A stretch of 64,000 nucleotides of DNA from Ramlibacter aurantiacus (GTDB lineage Bacteria; Pseudomonadota; Gammaproteobacteria; Burkholderiales; Burkholderiaceae_C), in NCBI RefSeq assembly GCF_016722895.1, contig NZ_JAEQNA010000002.1, positions 212,801 through 276,800 of the forward strand, written 5' to 3'. This document shows positions 21,919 through 29,920 of the stretch, in pieces. Positions within the stretch are counted from its first letter, which is position 1, and every line of letters starts with the position of its first letter. Position numbers and translations under genes: made by a program. Under the pieces are notes generated by a model. It ran no database searches. It worked only from the letters and a program-made list of their open reading frames with translations, and was not told the DNA's origin.

Positions 21919-22572
21919 ATGGAATACGTCGCCCTCCTCATCGACTTCATCCTGCACGTGGACGTGCACCTCGAAGCCTTCGTACGCGATCACGGCGCCT
22001 GGGTGTATGCCCTGCTCTTCGTCATCGTGTTCGTGGAAACGGGCGTGGTGGTGATGCCCTTCCTGCCCGGCGACTCGCTGCTCTTCGTGGTGGGCGCGCT
22101 GTGCGGCCTGGGCTTCATGAGCTATTGGGTGGCGGTGGCGGTGCTGCTGGGGGCGGCCATCCTGGGCGACCAGTGCAACTACCACATCGGGCGCTTCTTC
22201 GGGCCCAAGGTGTTCCAGTGGGAGCACTCGCGCTACTTCAACCGCAAGGCCTTCCTGCAGGCCCACGAGTTCTACGAAAAGTACGGCGGCATCACCATCA
22301 TCCTGGCCCGCTTCATGCCGTTCCTGCGCACCTTCGCCCCCTTCGTCGCCGGCGTGGCCGCCATGACGCGCATCAAGTTCACGATGTTCAACGTGGCTGG
22401 CGCGTTGATCTGGGTCTTCGGCATCGTCACGGCTGGTTACTTCCTGGGCAGCATCCCCTTCGTGCAGGCTCACCTGGACAAGATCATCTGGGCCTTGATC
22501 CTGGTCCCAGGCACCCTCGTCCTGGCCGGCGCGTGGCAAGCCCGGCGCAAAGCCGCAGCCGCCGTTCAATAG
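21919..22572 (+). CDS. DedA family (VTT domain) membrane protein
   Basis: A 217-residue inner-membrane protein of normal DedA length. Visible hallmarks are E-x-G-x-x-x-x-P-F-L-P-G-D-S-L-L-F near residues 41-57, G-D-x-x-N-Y-x-I-G-R-x-F-G, the F-Y-E-K-Y-G-G motif, and R-F-M-P-x-x-R-T-F-A-P-F-V-A-G-V. DedA proteins are known as proton-dependent flippases, including undecaprenyl phosphate and phospholipid carriers. It interrupts the otherwise minus-strand block tsaE-amiC-mutL-miaA. Confidence 0.95.
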   Translation: MEYVALLIDFILHVDVHLEAFVRDHGAWVYALLFVIVFVETGVVVMPFLPGDSLLFVVGALCGLGFMSYWVAVAVLLGAAILGDQCNYHIGRFFGPKVFQWEHSRYFNRKAFLQAHEFYEKYGGITIILARFMPFLRTFAPFVAGVAAMTRIKFTMFNVAGALIWVFGIVTAGYFLGSIPFVQAHLDKIIWALILVPGTLVLAGAWQARRKAAAAVQ

Positions 22573-22713
22573 CGAGCGAGCAAAAGACGGTTCGGAGCTC
22601 GCGCCAGGGCCTGGTTGAAACCCGAGCCCGCGAGGCCAAAGCCGGGCGAAGCAGCGGTAGACCCCTCCAGCGGCCAGCGCAAAGCGGAAGCCCTCTCCAG
22701 CGGCTACCGCGGA

Positions 22714-22744
22714 ACCGGCTTTGCCGGAGCGGCCGACAGGCCGC
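22714..22744 (-). terminator. Double hairpin downstream of a glycine-zipper lipoprotein gene
   Basis: GCGGCC-GACA-GGCCGC (22729-22744) and CCGGC-TTT-GCCGG (22715-22727) are two perfect short stem-loops placed just after the stop of the minus-strand gene at 22754. There is no U-tract. It could also serve the convergent dedA transcript. Confidence 0.5.
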
Positions 22745-22753
22745 TTCGGGGGG

Positions 22754-22978
22754 TCAACGGTTCGGATTGGTGGCCTGGTTGCCCAGGTAGCCGCCGGCGG
22801 CGGCGCCACCCAGGGTGCCGAGCGTGCTGCCGCCGGTCAGGGCGCCACCGGCAAGCGCACCGGCTGCCACACCGCCGGCCGTGCCGGCGAGCTGGCGCTC
22901 CGAGGGGCTCATGTTGGCGCAGCCTGCCAGGCCCATGAGGGAAGCCGCGGCGAGGGCGGCGATCAACTTGCTTTTCAT
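22754..22978 (-). CDS. Glycine-zipper lipoprotein, copy 1
   Basis: A 74-residue lipoprotein with signal peptide and lipobox L-A-G-C (C20), followed by A-N-M-S-P-S-E-R-Q. The mature part is a glycine-zipper domain (G-G-x-x-A-G-A-L-x-G-G-A-L-T-G-G and L-G-G-A-A-A-G-G-Y-L-G-N-Q). The ribosome site CCAGGAGA precedes ATG 22978. Such proteins resemble OsmB and SlyB-like outer-membrane lipoproteins of envelope stress. It is a close paralogue of the next gene, with the same length and start context. Confidence 0.85.
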   Translation of the reverse strand: MKSKLIAALAAASLMGLAGCANMSPSERQLAGTAGGVAAGALAGGALTGGSTLGTLGGAAAGGYLGNQATNPNR

Positions 22979-23007
22979 TCGATTCTCCTGGAGGGGTGGT
23001 GTCGGAC

Positions 23008-23232
23008 TCAGCGGCGATACGGGTCGGTGGCCCGGTTGCCCAGGTAGCCGCCTGCCGCCGCGCCACCCAGCGTGCCCAGCGGGCCGCCGATGACGGCGTC
23101 GCCGATCAGGGCACCGCCGGCTGCGCCGCCGATCGTCCCGGCGGTCTGGCGTTCGGAGGGGGTCATGTTGGCGCATCCCGAGAGGCCCATCATGGACGCG
23201 GCCGCCAATACTGCAACGAGCTTGAGGTTCAT
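23008..23232 (-). CDS. Glycine-zipper lipoprotein, copy 2
   Basis: A 74-residue paralogue of the neighbouring gene, 29 bases upstream of it. Lipobox L-S-G-C (C20) is followed by A-N-M-T-P-S-E-R-Q, then a glycine zipper ending G-G-Y-L-G-N-R-A. An AAAGGTG ribosome site stands before ATG 23232. A tandem duplication is the simplest origin. The pair separates amiC from mutL. Confidence 0.85.
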   Translation of the reverse strand: MNLKLVAVLAAASMMGLSGCANMTPSERQTAGTIGGAAGGALIGDAVIGGPLGTLGGAAAGGYLGNRATDPYRR

Positions 23233-23372
23233 ACCGTTCACCTTTGATTTGTGCGACCGCTGAAGGCGCGGCCAACCTGCCGGACCACTCTAGGAAGCGG
23301 GCAGGCGCGTCCGTGTCAGACAAGCCAGCGCGACCCTGTCGCCGGCCGACAATGGGCTGTGCCAGCCCCCGG

Positions 23373-24683
23373 CTACATGCTGCGGCTGCGCGCGAGCGGG
23401 GGGTTGGCCGTGAAGTAGCCGGTGATGCCGCGCATCAATGCGTCGGCGAGCTGGTCCTGGTAGGCGTCGCTGCGCAGGCGCTCTTCTTCCTCGGGGTTGC
23501 TGATGAATGCGGTTTCGACCAGCACGCTGGGGATGTCGGGAGCCTTGAGCACCGCGAAGCCGGCCTGCTCCACGCGCGGCTTGTGCAGCCGCCCGACCCG
23601 GCCGATGTGGCCCAGCATCGCCTCGCCCAGCCGCAGGCTGTCGCGGATTTGCGCGGTGGTGCTCATGTCCAGCAGCACGCGCGCCATGTGGTGGTCGTGC
23701 TCGCGCACGTTCACGCCGCCGATCAGGTCGGCCTGGTTTTCCTTGGTGGCGAGCCAGCGCGCCGCGGTGCTGGAAGCGCCCGTGTGGCTCAGGGCGTAGA
23801 CGCTGGCCCCGCGGGCGCGCGGCGTGGTGAAGGCGTCGGCATGAATGCTCACGAACAGGTCCGCCTGCACCCGCCGGGCCTTCTGCACCCGCACGCCCAG
23901 CGGCACGAAGAAATCGGCGTCGCGGGTGAGAAAGGCCCGCATCGCGTGGCCGTTCACGGAACTGGCGTTGATGCGCGCCTGCAGCCGCCGCGCGATCTGC
24001 AGCACCACGTCTTTCTCGCGCGTGCCGTTGGGGCCGATCGCGCCCGGATCTTCTCCGCCGTGGCCCGGGTCGAGCGCGATGATGATCAGCCGGTCGGTGC
24101 GGGCGGGGCCGGCCGCGGGTGCGGGCGCCATCGGCGCCGGGGCCGAGGCGCTTCGCGGCGGATCGTTGCGCAGCGTGCGCTGGGCGATCAGGTCACCCAG
24201 GGGGTCCGGCGCCGGGCCGGTATCACGCAGCCGCTCGGCGATCAGCGCCTCGAGGGGGTCGACCGGTTGCTCGGGGAACAGGTCCAGCACCAGCCGATGG
24301 CTGTACGCCGCCACCGGCGGCAGGTGGAAGACCTGCGGCCGGACCGCCTGCTTGAGGTCGATCACCAGGCGCACCGTGCCCGGTGCGTACTGCCCGACCC
24401 GGATGCCGGCGATGAAGGGATCGTCGGCGCGCACCTTGCCCACCAGCTCGCGCAGCGCGGGGTCGAGTTCGAGCCCCTCGATGTCCACCGCCAGCCGCGG
24501 CGGGCTGGCCACGTGCGTCTGCGAGGACCGCAGCTGGGCGTCCGACTCGATGGTCACGCGCGAGTAGTCGTGCGCCGGCCAGATGCGCACCGCGACGATG
24601 GCCGCGCCGCTGGCGATGTGCTGGCGCCCCAGCAGCAGCGCGAGCACGCCGCCGCGCACCAGGGAACGTCGGCGCGGGCTCAT
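23373..24683 (-). CDS. amiC: N-acetylmuramoyl-L-alanine amidase, AmiC type
   Basis: A 436-residue periplasmic amidase that splits septal peptidoglycan during daughter-cell separation. A Tat-like N-terminus (S-P-R-R-R-S-L-V) precedes an AMIN domain (about 45-150), a Pro/Ala linker, and an Amidase_3 catalytic domain. Zn ligands and catalytic residues are visible in LDPGHGGEDPGAIG, S-I-H-A-D-A-F and V-E-T-A-F-I-S-N-P. The start overlaps the tsaE stop by four bases. The gene order tsaE-amiC is conserved in proteobacteria. Confidence 0.95.
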   Translation of the reverse strand: MSPRRRSLVRGGVLALLLGRQHIASGAAIVAVRIWPAHDYSRVTIESDAQLRSSQTHVASPPRLAVDIEGLELDPALRELVGKVRADDPFIAGIRVGQYAPGTVRLVIDLKQAVRPQVFHLPPVAAYSHRLVLDLFPEQPVDPLEALIAERLRDTGPAPDPLGDLIAQRTLRNDPPRSASAPAPMAPAPAAGPARTDRLIIIALDPGHGGEDPGAIGPNGTREKDVVLQIARRLQARINASSVNGHAMRAFLTRDADFFVPLGVRVQKARRVQADLFVSIHADAFTTPRARGASVYALSHTGASSTAARWLATKENQADLIGGVNVREHDHHMARVLLDMSTTAQIRDSLRLGEAMLGHIGRVGRLHKPRVEQAGFAVLKAPDIPSVLVETAFISNPEEEERLRSDAYQDQLADALMRGITGYFTANPPLARSRSM

Positions 24684-25123
24684 GCGAGCAGCTCCTGGCC
24701 GCGCGGCGTGAGGGGCGTGGCCGTGACGCGCCGGCTGTCGTCGTCCAGCGTGTCGATCCGCAGGACCAGGTCGGGCTTCGGCAGGGCCGCGCCGGCCTTC
24801 TCGGGCCACTCGGCGATCTTCAGTCCCGGGCCGGCGAACAGGTCGCGAAAGCCGGCTTCTTCCCACTCGCGCGGATCAGCCAGGCGATAGAAGTCGAAGT
24901 GCCAGATGGCGAGCGGCCCGACCTGGTAGGGCTCGACCACCGCATAGGTGGGGCTCTTGATGCGCCCGCCCACGCCCAGGGTGCGCAGCAGGTGGCGCAC
25001 GAAGGTGGTCTTGCCGGCGCCGAGTTCGCCCCGCAGTTCGATGAAGGCATCAGCCAGAGCCGGACGGGCGGCCAGTCGGCGCGCGAAGGCCAGGGTCTGC
25101 TCCTCGTCGGCCCAGTGCAGCAC
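24680..25123 (-). CDS. tsaE: tRNA threonylcarbamoyladenosine biosynthesis ATPase TsaE
   Basis: A 147-residue P-loop protein needed with TsaB, TsaC and TsaD to make t6A37 in tRNA. The Walker A is GELGAGKTT, followed by S-P-T-Y-A-V-V-E-P-Y and H-F-D-F-Y-R-L, both diagnostic. There is no nearby ATG; I chose GTG 25123 because the family N-terminus aligns there and AGGAA lies about 10 bases upstream. It is divergent from queG with only 24 bases between the two start codons. Confidence 0.93.
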   Translation of the reverse strand: MLHWADEEQTLAFARRLAARPALADAFIELRGELGAGKTTFVRHLLRTLGVGGRIKSPTYAVVEPYQVGPLAIWHFDFYRLADPREWEEAGFRDLFAGPGLKIAEWPEKAGAALPKPDLVLRIDTLDDDSRRVTATPLTPRGQELLA

Positions 25124-25135
25124 GAGGGGCGTTCC

Positions 25136-25141
25136 TACAAT
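25136..25141 (+). promoter_or_regulatory. Candidate -10 box for queG
   Basis: TACAAT is followed by CGGCGG and then the GTG start of queG, so transcription should begin at or next to the start codon. The same arrangement stands before dnaE. Confidence 0.5.
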
Positions 25142-25147
25142 CGGCGG

Positions 25148-26299
25148 GTGACTTTCGCTCGCGCTCAGCTCGATCCTCCTTCGCTGGTGAGCCGCATCCG
25201 GCAGTGGGCACATGAGCTCGGATTCTCGCAAATCGGTGTCGCCGGAATCGACTTGTCGGCGGCCGAGCCCGGGCTTTTGCACTGGCTGTCGCAAGGCTTC
25301 CACGGTGAGATGGGCTATATGGCCGCGCATGGGCTTGCGCGGGCTCGGCCGCAGGAGCTGGTGCCGGGCACGGTGAGCGTGCTCACGGCCCGCATGGACT
25401 ACCTGCCTTCGGCCACGCCCGAGGGCTGGCAGGCCATCGAGTGGCAACGCCTGGAGCGGCCGGGCGAAGGCGTGGTGTCGCTCTACGCACGGGGCCGCGA
25501 TTACCACAAGGTGGTCCGCTCACGACTGGCGCGGCTGGCCGAGCGCATCGCCGCCGAGGTGGGTCCCATCGGCCACCGGGCCTTCACCGACTCGGCCCCG
25601 GTGCTCGAGGCCGAACTCGCCACCCGCAGCGGCATCGGCTGGCGTGGCAAGCACACCCTGGTGCTCGACCGCAACGCCGGCTCGATGTTTTTCCTCGGTG
25701 AGGTCTACCTCGACCTGGCGCTGCCGCCCACCGAGCCGGTGAGTGCGCATTGCGGCCAGTGCGATGCCTGCATCGGCGCATGCCCCACCGGCGCCATCGT
25801 CGCGCCAGGCCGGCTCGATGCGCGGCGCTGCATCTCGTACCTCACCATCGAACATCCCGGCTCGATTCCCGAAGCCCTGCGCCCGGCCATCGGCAACCGC
25901 ATCTACGGCTGCGACGACTGCCAGCTGGCCTGCCCCTGGAACAAATTCGCGCAGCGCAGTCCGCTGCCCGACTTCGAGGCGCGCGAGCACCTGGTGAACC
26001 AGCCCCTGGCCGCTTACCTGTCGTGGAGCGAGGCCGAGTTTCTTCGGCGCACCGAAGGCAGTCCCATCCGCCGCATCGGCCATGCGAGATGGCTGCGCAA
26101 CGTGGCGGTGGCGGCCGGAAATGCGCTGCGGCAACAAGAGGATGCAAGCCTGCGTGAAGCGCTGGGGCGCCTGTCTGCCCACCCCGAATCGATGGTGCGC
26201 GAGCACGTGGAATGGGCGCTGGAAGGAGCGGTCCCTAGCCCCTGGGGAGCGACAGCGCGAACGGCAGGCTCGCCATTCCCAGGAGCGTCGACAGCGTGA
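25148..26299 (+). CDS. queG: Epoxyqueuosine reductase
   Basis: A 383-residue cobalamin-dependent iron-sulfur enzyme performing the last step of queuosine synthesis in tRNA. D148 in T-D-S-A-P-V-L-E is the family's catalytic acid region. Two 4Fe-4S clusters are predicted from C202-x2-C205-x2-C208-x3-C212-P and C255-x2-C258-x3-C262-P. I use GTG 25148, as no ATG lies nearby and the frame's upstream extension overlaps tsaE. The last ~65 bases overlap the convergent AEC carrier gene, and the final ~20 residues (G-A-T-A-R-T-A-G-S) are not part of the conserved fold. Confidence 0.94.
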   Translation: MTFARAQLDPPSLVSRIRQWAHELGFSQIGVAGIDLSAAEPGLLHWLSQGFHGEMGYMAAHGLARARPQELVPGTVSVLTARMDYLPSATPEGWQAIEWQRLERPGEGVVSLYARGRDYHKVVRSRLARLAERIAAEVGPIGHRAFTDSAPVLEAELATRSGIGWRGKHTLVLDRNAGSMFFLGEVYLDLALPPTEPVSAHCGQCDACIGACPTGAIVAPGRLDARRCISYLTIEHPGSIPEALRPAIGNRIYGCDDCQLACPWNKFAQRSPLPDFEAREHLVNQPLAAYLSWSEAEFLRRTEGSPIRRIGHARWLRNVAVAAGNALRQQEDASLREALGRLSAHPESMVREHVEWALEGAVPSPWGATARTAGSPFPGASTA

Positions 26300-27143
26300 C
26301 CAAAGCCGCCACGTAGCCACCGTTGTAGCCCATGCGCACCGCCAGCACGTAGGCGTTGGTGGCGGTGGGCAGGGCCGAGAAGGTCAGCAGCATGGTGGCC
26401 TGCGCGGGGTCCAGCCGCAGCAGGCGTGCGAGCAGCCAGGCCACCAGCGGCAGCAGCAGGTGCTTGATGGACAGCACCGACACGGCCAGCGCCTTGCCGG
26501 TGGCGAGCGATCCGAACTGCAGCCCGGCGCCGGCGGCCATCAGGCCCAGGGCGATCGAGGTCGAGCCCACGCGGCTCACAGTGGGCTCGAGCCACCCGGG
26601 CATCTGCAGCCCGAGCAGGTTGGCCGCGAGGCCGGTGCCGGTGCCGATGATCAGTGGGTTGCGAATGAGGGCCGAGCCCAGGTGGACGCCCGACGCCCGG
26701 GCCATCGGGAACACCGCCGCCACGTTGAACATGGGCACGCAGAACCCGATCAGGACCGCGATCAGTTGCAGGCCCTGGGGGCCGGCCATCCGCTCGGCGA
26801 CGGCCAGCGCGATGAAGGAGTTGAAGCGGAAAGCCACCTGCGCCGCCGCCGCGTGGTCGCGCCGGTCCAGGTGGCGGCCCAGCCCGGGCACCCGGGGCAG
26901 CAGGTAGGCCATGCCGATGGCGGCGAGCCCGAGCAGCACGCCCGCCGCGATCAGGTGCAAGGCCGTGTCGAAGTCCAGCGGGCTGCGCAGGACCGACTGG
27001 AACAACAGGACCGGAAAGAGAAAGTAGTAGACCAGCACCTCCACCTGTGCCCACACGGTGCGATCGAGGAAGGTGTAGCGGCAGATCACCCATCCCAGGA
27101 GGAGGAGCGCGAAGTCGGGGACGAGCAACTGGGCATAGGTCAC
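26235..27143 (-). CDS. AEC family transporter (auxin efflux carrier-like permease)
   Basis: A 302-residue membrane protein with about ten hydrophobic helices and a central linker, the usual build of bacterial AEC permeases (MdcF/YfdV-like). R-F-N-S-F-I-A, N-P-L-I-I-G-T-G-T-G and L-T-F-S-A-L-P-T-A-T-N-A-Y appear in their expected order. Members move malonate, malate or similar anions; the substrate here is not deducible. The 3' end overlaps queG tail-to-tail by 65 bases. Confidence 0.9.
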   Translation of the reverse strand: MTYAQLLVPDFALLLLGWVICRYTFLDRTVWAQVEVLVYYFLFPVLLFQSVLRSPLDFDTALHLIAAGVLLGLAAIGMAYLLPRVPGLGRHLDRRDHAAAAQVAFRFNSFIALAVAERMAGPQGLQLIAVLIGFCVPMFNVAAVFPMARASGVHLGSALIRNPLIIGTGTGLAANLLGLQMPGWLEPTVSRVGSTSIALGLMAAGAGLQFGSLATGKALAVSVLSIKHLLLPLVAWLLARLLRLDPAQATMLLTFSALPTATNAYVLAVRMGYNGGYVAALVTLSTLLGMASLPFALSLPRG

Positions 27144-27267
27144 GGCTCGAGCATAGCCGCGCCATCTTGGGGTTAGCCCCGGTCTCCCGGGCTGCCGGAG
27201 GGCCGCGTGGCGCCATTACCATCGAGCGATTCACCTCAACGACTTCACGTATTAGGAGACGTCCTCG

Positions 27268-28242
27268 ATGAAACGCCGTCAATGGTTCGCTTTTTCCGCC
27301 GCTGGCGCCCTGCTGTTGTCCGCTGGCGCGGCGCTGGCCCAGAGCTATCCCAGCCGGCCCGTCAAGCTGCAGGTGCCCTTCGCCCCCGGTGGCACGACCG
27401 ACATCATCGCCCGCGTGATCTCCGAGCCGCTGGGCAAGTCGCTGGGACAGTCGGTCATCGTCGAGAACAAGGCGGGTGGCGGCGGCATCGTCGGCGCCTC
27501 CGAGACCGCGCGGGCCACGCCCGACGGTTACTCGCTGGGCGTCGCGACCGTGTCCACCACGGCAACCAACCCGGCGATCAACCCCAAGACCCCCTACAAC
27601 CCGCTCACCGACTTCACGCCGATCATCAACATCGCGGCCACGCCCAACGTCATCGCGGTGCATCCGAGCTTTCCCGCGCGCGACTACCAGGGCTTCGTGA
27701 ACGAGCTGCGGCGCAACCCGGGCAAGTACTCCTATGCCTCTTCGGGCACCGGCGGCATCGGCCACATGCTGATGGAGCTGTACAAGAGCATGTCCAAGAC
27801 CTTTGTCACGCACATCCCCTACCGGGGCGCGGGCCCGGCCTTGAACGACACGGTGGCGGGGCAGGTGCCCATCATCTTCGACAACCTGCCCTCGGCACTG
27901 CCCTTCATCAAGGAAAACCGCCTGATCCCCATCGTGGTGGCCGCGCCGCAGCGGCTGGCCTCGCTGCCCAACGTGCCGACCTTCAAGGAGGTGGGCCTGG
28001 AGCCGGTGAACCGCATGGCCTACTACGGCATCCTCGGCCCCAAGGGGCTGCCCAAGGAGGTGGTCGACAAGGTGCATGCCGGTACCGTGGCGGCGCTCAA
28101 GGACCCGGCCGTGCGCAGGCGCATCGAGGACACCGGCTCCGTGATCGTCGGCAACTCGCCGGCTGAATTCGCGCAGCAGATCAAGGCCGAATTCGACGTC
28201 TACAAGAAGGTCGTGGACACCGCGGGCCTGAAGCTGGATTGA
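27268..28242 (+). CDS. Bug family periplasmic substrate-binding protein (TctC-like)
   Basis: A 324-residue exported receptor. The signal peptide ends A-L-A-Q (about residue 25). Bug hallmarks are Y-P-S-R-P-V-K-L, P-F-A-P-G-G-T-T-D-I-I-A-R, V-E-N-K-A-G-G-G-G, and S-S-G-T-G-G-I-G-H. These proteins bind carboxylates or small amides; they are greatly expanded in Burkholderiales and often lack adjacent TctAB membrane genes, as here. A good AGGAG site is eight to twelve bases before the ATG. Its stop overlaps the xerD start. Confidence 0.93.
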   Translation: MKRRQWFAFSAAGALLLSAGAALAQSYPSRPVKLQVPFAPGGTTDIIARVISEPLGKSLGQSVIVENKAGGGGIVGASETARATPDGYSLGVATVSTTATNPAINPKTPYNPLTDFTPIINIAATPNVIAVHPSFPARDYQGFVNELRRNPGKYSYASSGTGGIGHMLMELYKSMSKTFVTHIPYRGAGPALNDTVAGQVPIIFDNLPSALPFIKENRLIPIVVAAPQRLASLPNVPTFKEVGLEPVNRMAYYGILGPKGLPKEVVDKVHAGTVAALKDPAVRRRIEDTGSVIVGNSPAEFAQQIKAEFDVYKKVVDTAGLKLD

Positions 28243-29132
28243 GCGAGCCCGATCCGTCGATCGACCTGTTCGTCGATGCCCTCTGGCTGGAGGAGGGCCT
28301 GGCGAAGAACACCCTGGCGGCATACCGGCGTGACCTGACCCTGTATGACCGCTGGCTGCGCGCACAACAGGGCCGCGGCCTGGCCGACACGCGCGAGGCC
28401 GACCTGCACGCCTACTTCGCCGCCCGCCATGCGCAGACGCGCGCCACCTCCGCCAACCGCCGCCTGGCCGTGCTGCGCCGTTACTTCCGCTGGGCCTTGC
28501 GGGAGCGGCGGCTGCAGGTCGACCCCACGTTGCGGCTGCTGACCGCGAAGCGGCCGTTGCGGGTGCCGCGCACCCTGACCCAGGCACAGGTCGAGGCCCT
28601 GCTGGCCGCACCCGACGTCGACACGCCGCTGGGCCTGCGGGACCGCGCCATGCTGGAGCTGATGTACGCCAGCGGCCTGCGGGTCAGCGAATTGGTGACG
28701 CTGCGGGTCGTCCACGTCGGGCTCAACGAGCATGTGCTGCGCGTCTTCGGCAAGGGCGGCAAGGAGCGGTTGGTGCCCTTCGGCGAAGTGGCGCACGACT
28801 GGCTGGTGCGCTATTTGAAGGACGCGCGCGCCGAGATCCTGGCCGGCCAGCAGACCGAAGACCTCTTCGTCACCGCGCGCGGCGCGGGCATGACCCGCGC
28901 CATGTTCTGGGTGATCGTGAAGAAGCATGCCCGGGCGGCGGGCATCACCGCACCGCTGTCGCCGCACACGCTGCGCCACGCCTTCGCCACCCACCTGCTC
29001 AATCACGGGGCCGACCTGCGGGCGGTGCAGATGCTGCTCGGGCATGCGGACATCTCCACCACCACCATCTACACCCACGTGGCGCGCGAGCGGCTGAAGC
29101 AGTTGCACGCCAAGCACCACCCGCGCGGGTGA
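28239..29132 (+). CDS. xerD: Site-specific tyrosine recombinase XerD
   Basis: A 297-residue recombinase resolving chromosome dimers at dif with XerC and FtsK. All catalytic residues are present: R148, K172, H243, R246, H269 and nucleophile Y278 (T-I-Y-T-H-V). Length and the N-terminal SAM-like domain fit XerD. The start is an unusual TTG at 28239 that overlaps the TGA of the Bug gene (TTGA), giving M-S-E-P-D-P; no better start exists nearby. No dif site was found in the window. Confidence 0.94.
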   Translation: MSEPDPSIDLFVDALWLEEGLAKNTLAAYRRDLTLYDRWLRAQQGRGLADTREADLHAYFAARHAQTRATSANRRLAVLRRYFRWALRERRLQVDPTLRLLTAKRPLRVPRTLTQAQVEALLAAPDVDTPLGLRDRAMLELMYASGLRVSELVTLRVVHVGLNEHVLRVFGKGGKERLVPFGEVAHDWLVRYLKDARAEILAGQQTEDLFVTARGAGMTRAMFWVIVKKHARAAGITAPLSPHTLRHAFATHLLNHGADLRAVQMLLGHADISTTTIYTHVARERLKQLHAKHHPRG

Positions 29133-29870
29133 TCAAGACCGGGTTGGCTGCAGGTCGGGGCGGAGCGCTTCGCGCTCGTCGAAGACGAAGCAGGTGCCCT
29201 GGTAGTGCGCCCCGCCCGCTTCCTCGAAGTAGCGCAGGATGCCGCCCTCGAGCTGCCACACATGCTCGAGTCCGGCTTCCTGCAGGTAGATGGCCGCCTT
29301 CTCGCAGCGGATGCCGCCGGTGCAGAAGCTCACCACCGTCTTGCCTTCGAGCGTGGCGCGATGTGCCTGCACGGCTGCGGGGAAATCGCTGAATCGCTGC
29401 AGGCGCCAGTCGATGGCGCCGTGGAAGCTGCCGTGGTCCACCTCGAACGCGTTGCGCGTGTCCAGCGTCACCACCGGGCGGCCGTCGTCGTCATGCCCCT
29501 GGTCCAGCCAGCGGCGCAGGGTGCCGGCTTCCACCGCCGGAGCCCGGCCGGCTTGCGGACGGATGGCCGGATGGTTCATGCGGATGATCTCGCGCTTGAC
29601 CTTGACCTTCAGGCGGCGGAAGGGTTGTGCGGGCGACCAGCTTTCCTTGATCGGCAAGCCCGCCAGGCGATCGTCGCCCTGCAAGTCGGCCAGGAACGCT
29701 CGAAGGGCGGCGGGCTCGCCGGCCAGGAACAGGTTGATGCCCTCGGACGCGATCAGGATGGTGCCCTTGAGCCCCGCGGCGCAGGCGGCATCGAACAGGC
29801 GTTGCCGCAGCGCCTCGCCATCGGCGAGGGCCACGAACTTGTACGCGGAGACGTTGAGGAAGGCGGACAC
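29133..29870 (-). CDS. trhO: tRNA uridine(34) hydroxylase TrhO (rhodanese-domain protein)
   Basis: A 245-residue protein of the YceA/TrhO family. An N-terminal acylphosphatase-like domain (about 1-90, with [11 protein letters not shown]) is followed by a rhodanese domain whose active cysteine is C183 in F-C-T-G-G-I-R-C-E. TrhO forms 5-hydroxyuridine at position 34 of tRNA using oxygen. It converges with xerD, the stops being adjacent, and diverges from dnaE. Confidence 0.94.
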   Translation of the reverse strand: MSAFLNVSAYKFVALADGEALRQRLFDAACAAGLKGTILIASEGINLFLAGEPAALRAFLADLQGDDRLAGLPIKESWSPAQPFRRLKVKVKREIIRMNHPAIRPQAGRAPAVEAGTLRRWLDQGHDDDGRPVVTLDTRNAFEVDHGSFHGAIDWRLQRFSDFPAAVQAHRATLEGKTVVSFCTGGIRCEKAAIYLQEAGLEHVWQLEGGILRYFEEAGGAHYQGTCFVFDEREALRPDLQPTRS

Positions 29871-29908
29871 GGGGCGGCGATTGTACGAACCGTGCGCAGC
29901 GGCCTTCC

Positions 29909-29914
29909 TACAAT
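29909..29914 (+). promoter_or_regulatory. Candidate -10 box for dnaE
   Basis: TACAAT, then CGCCGG, then the ATG of dnaE at 29921. The spacing implies a leaderless mRNA, and the block CCTACAATCG-x-CGG-RTG is shared with queG. Confidence 0.5.
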
Positions 29915-29920
29915 CGCCGG

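Noticed and set aside
26014-28611. Long minus-strand frame across queG, the AEC gene and the Bug gene
   Set aside because: Low-complexity shadow; three recognised genes occupy the region in other frames.
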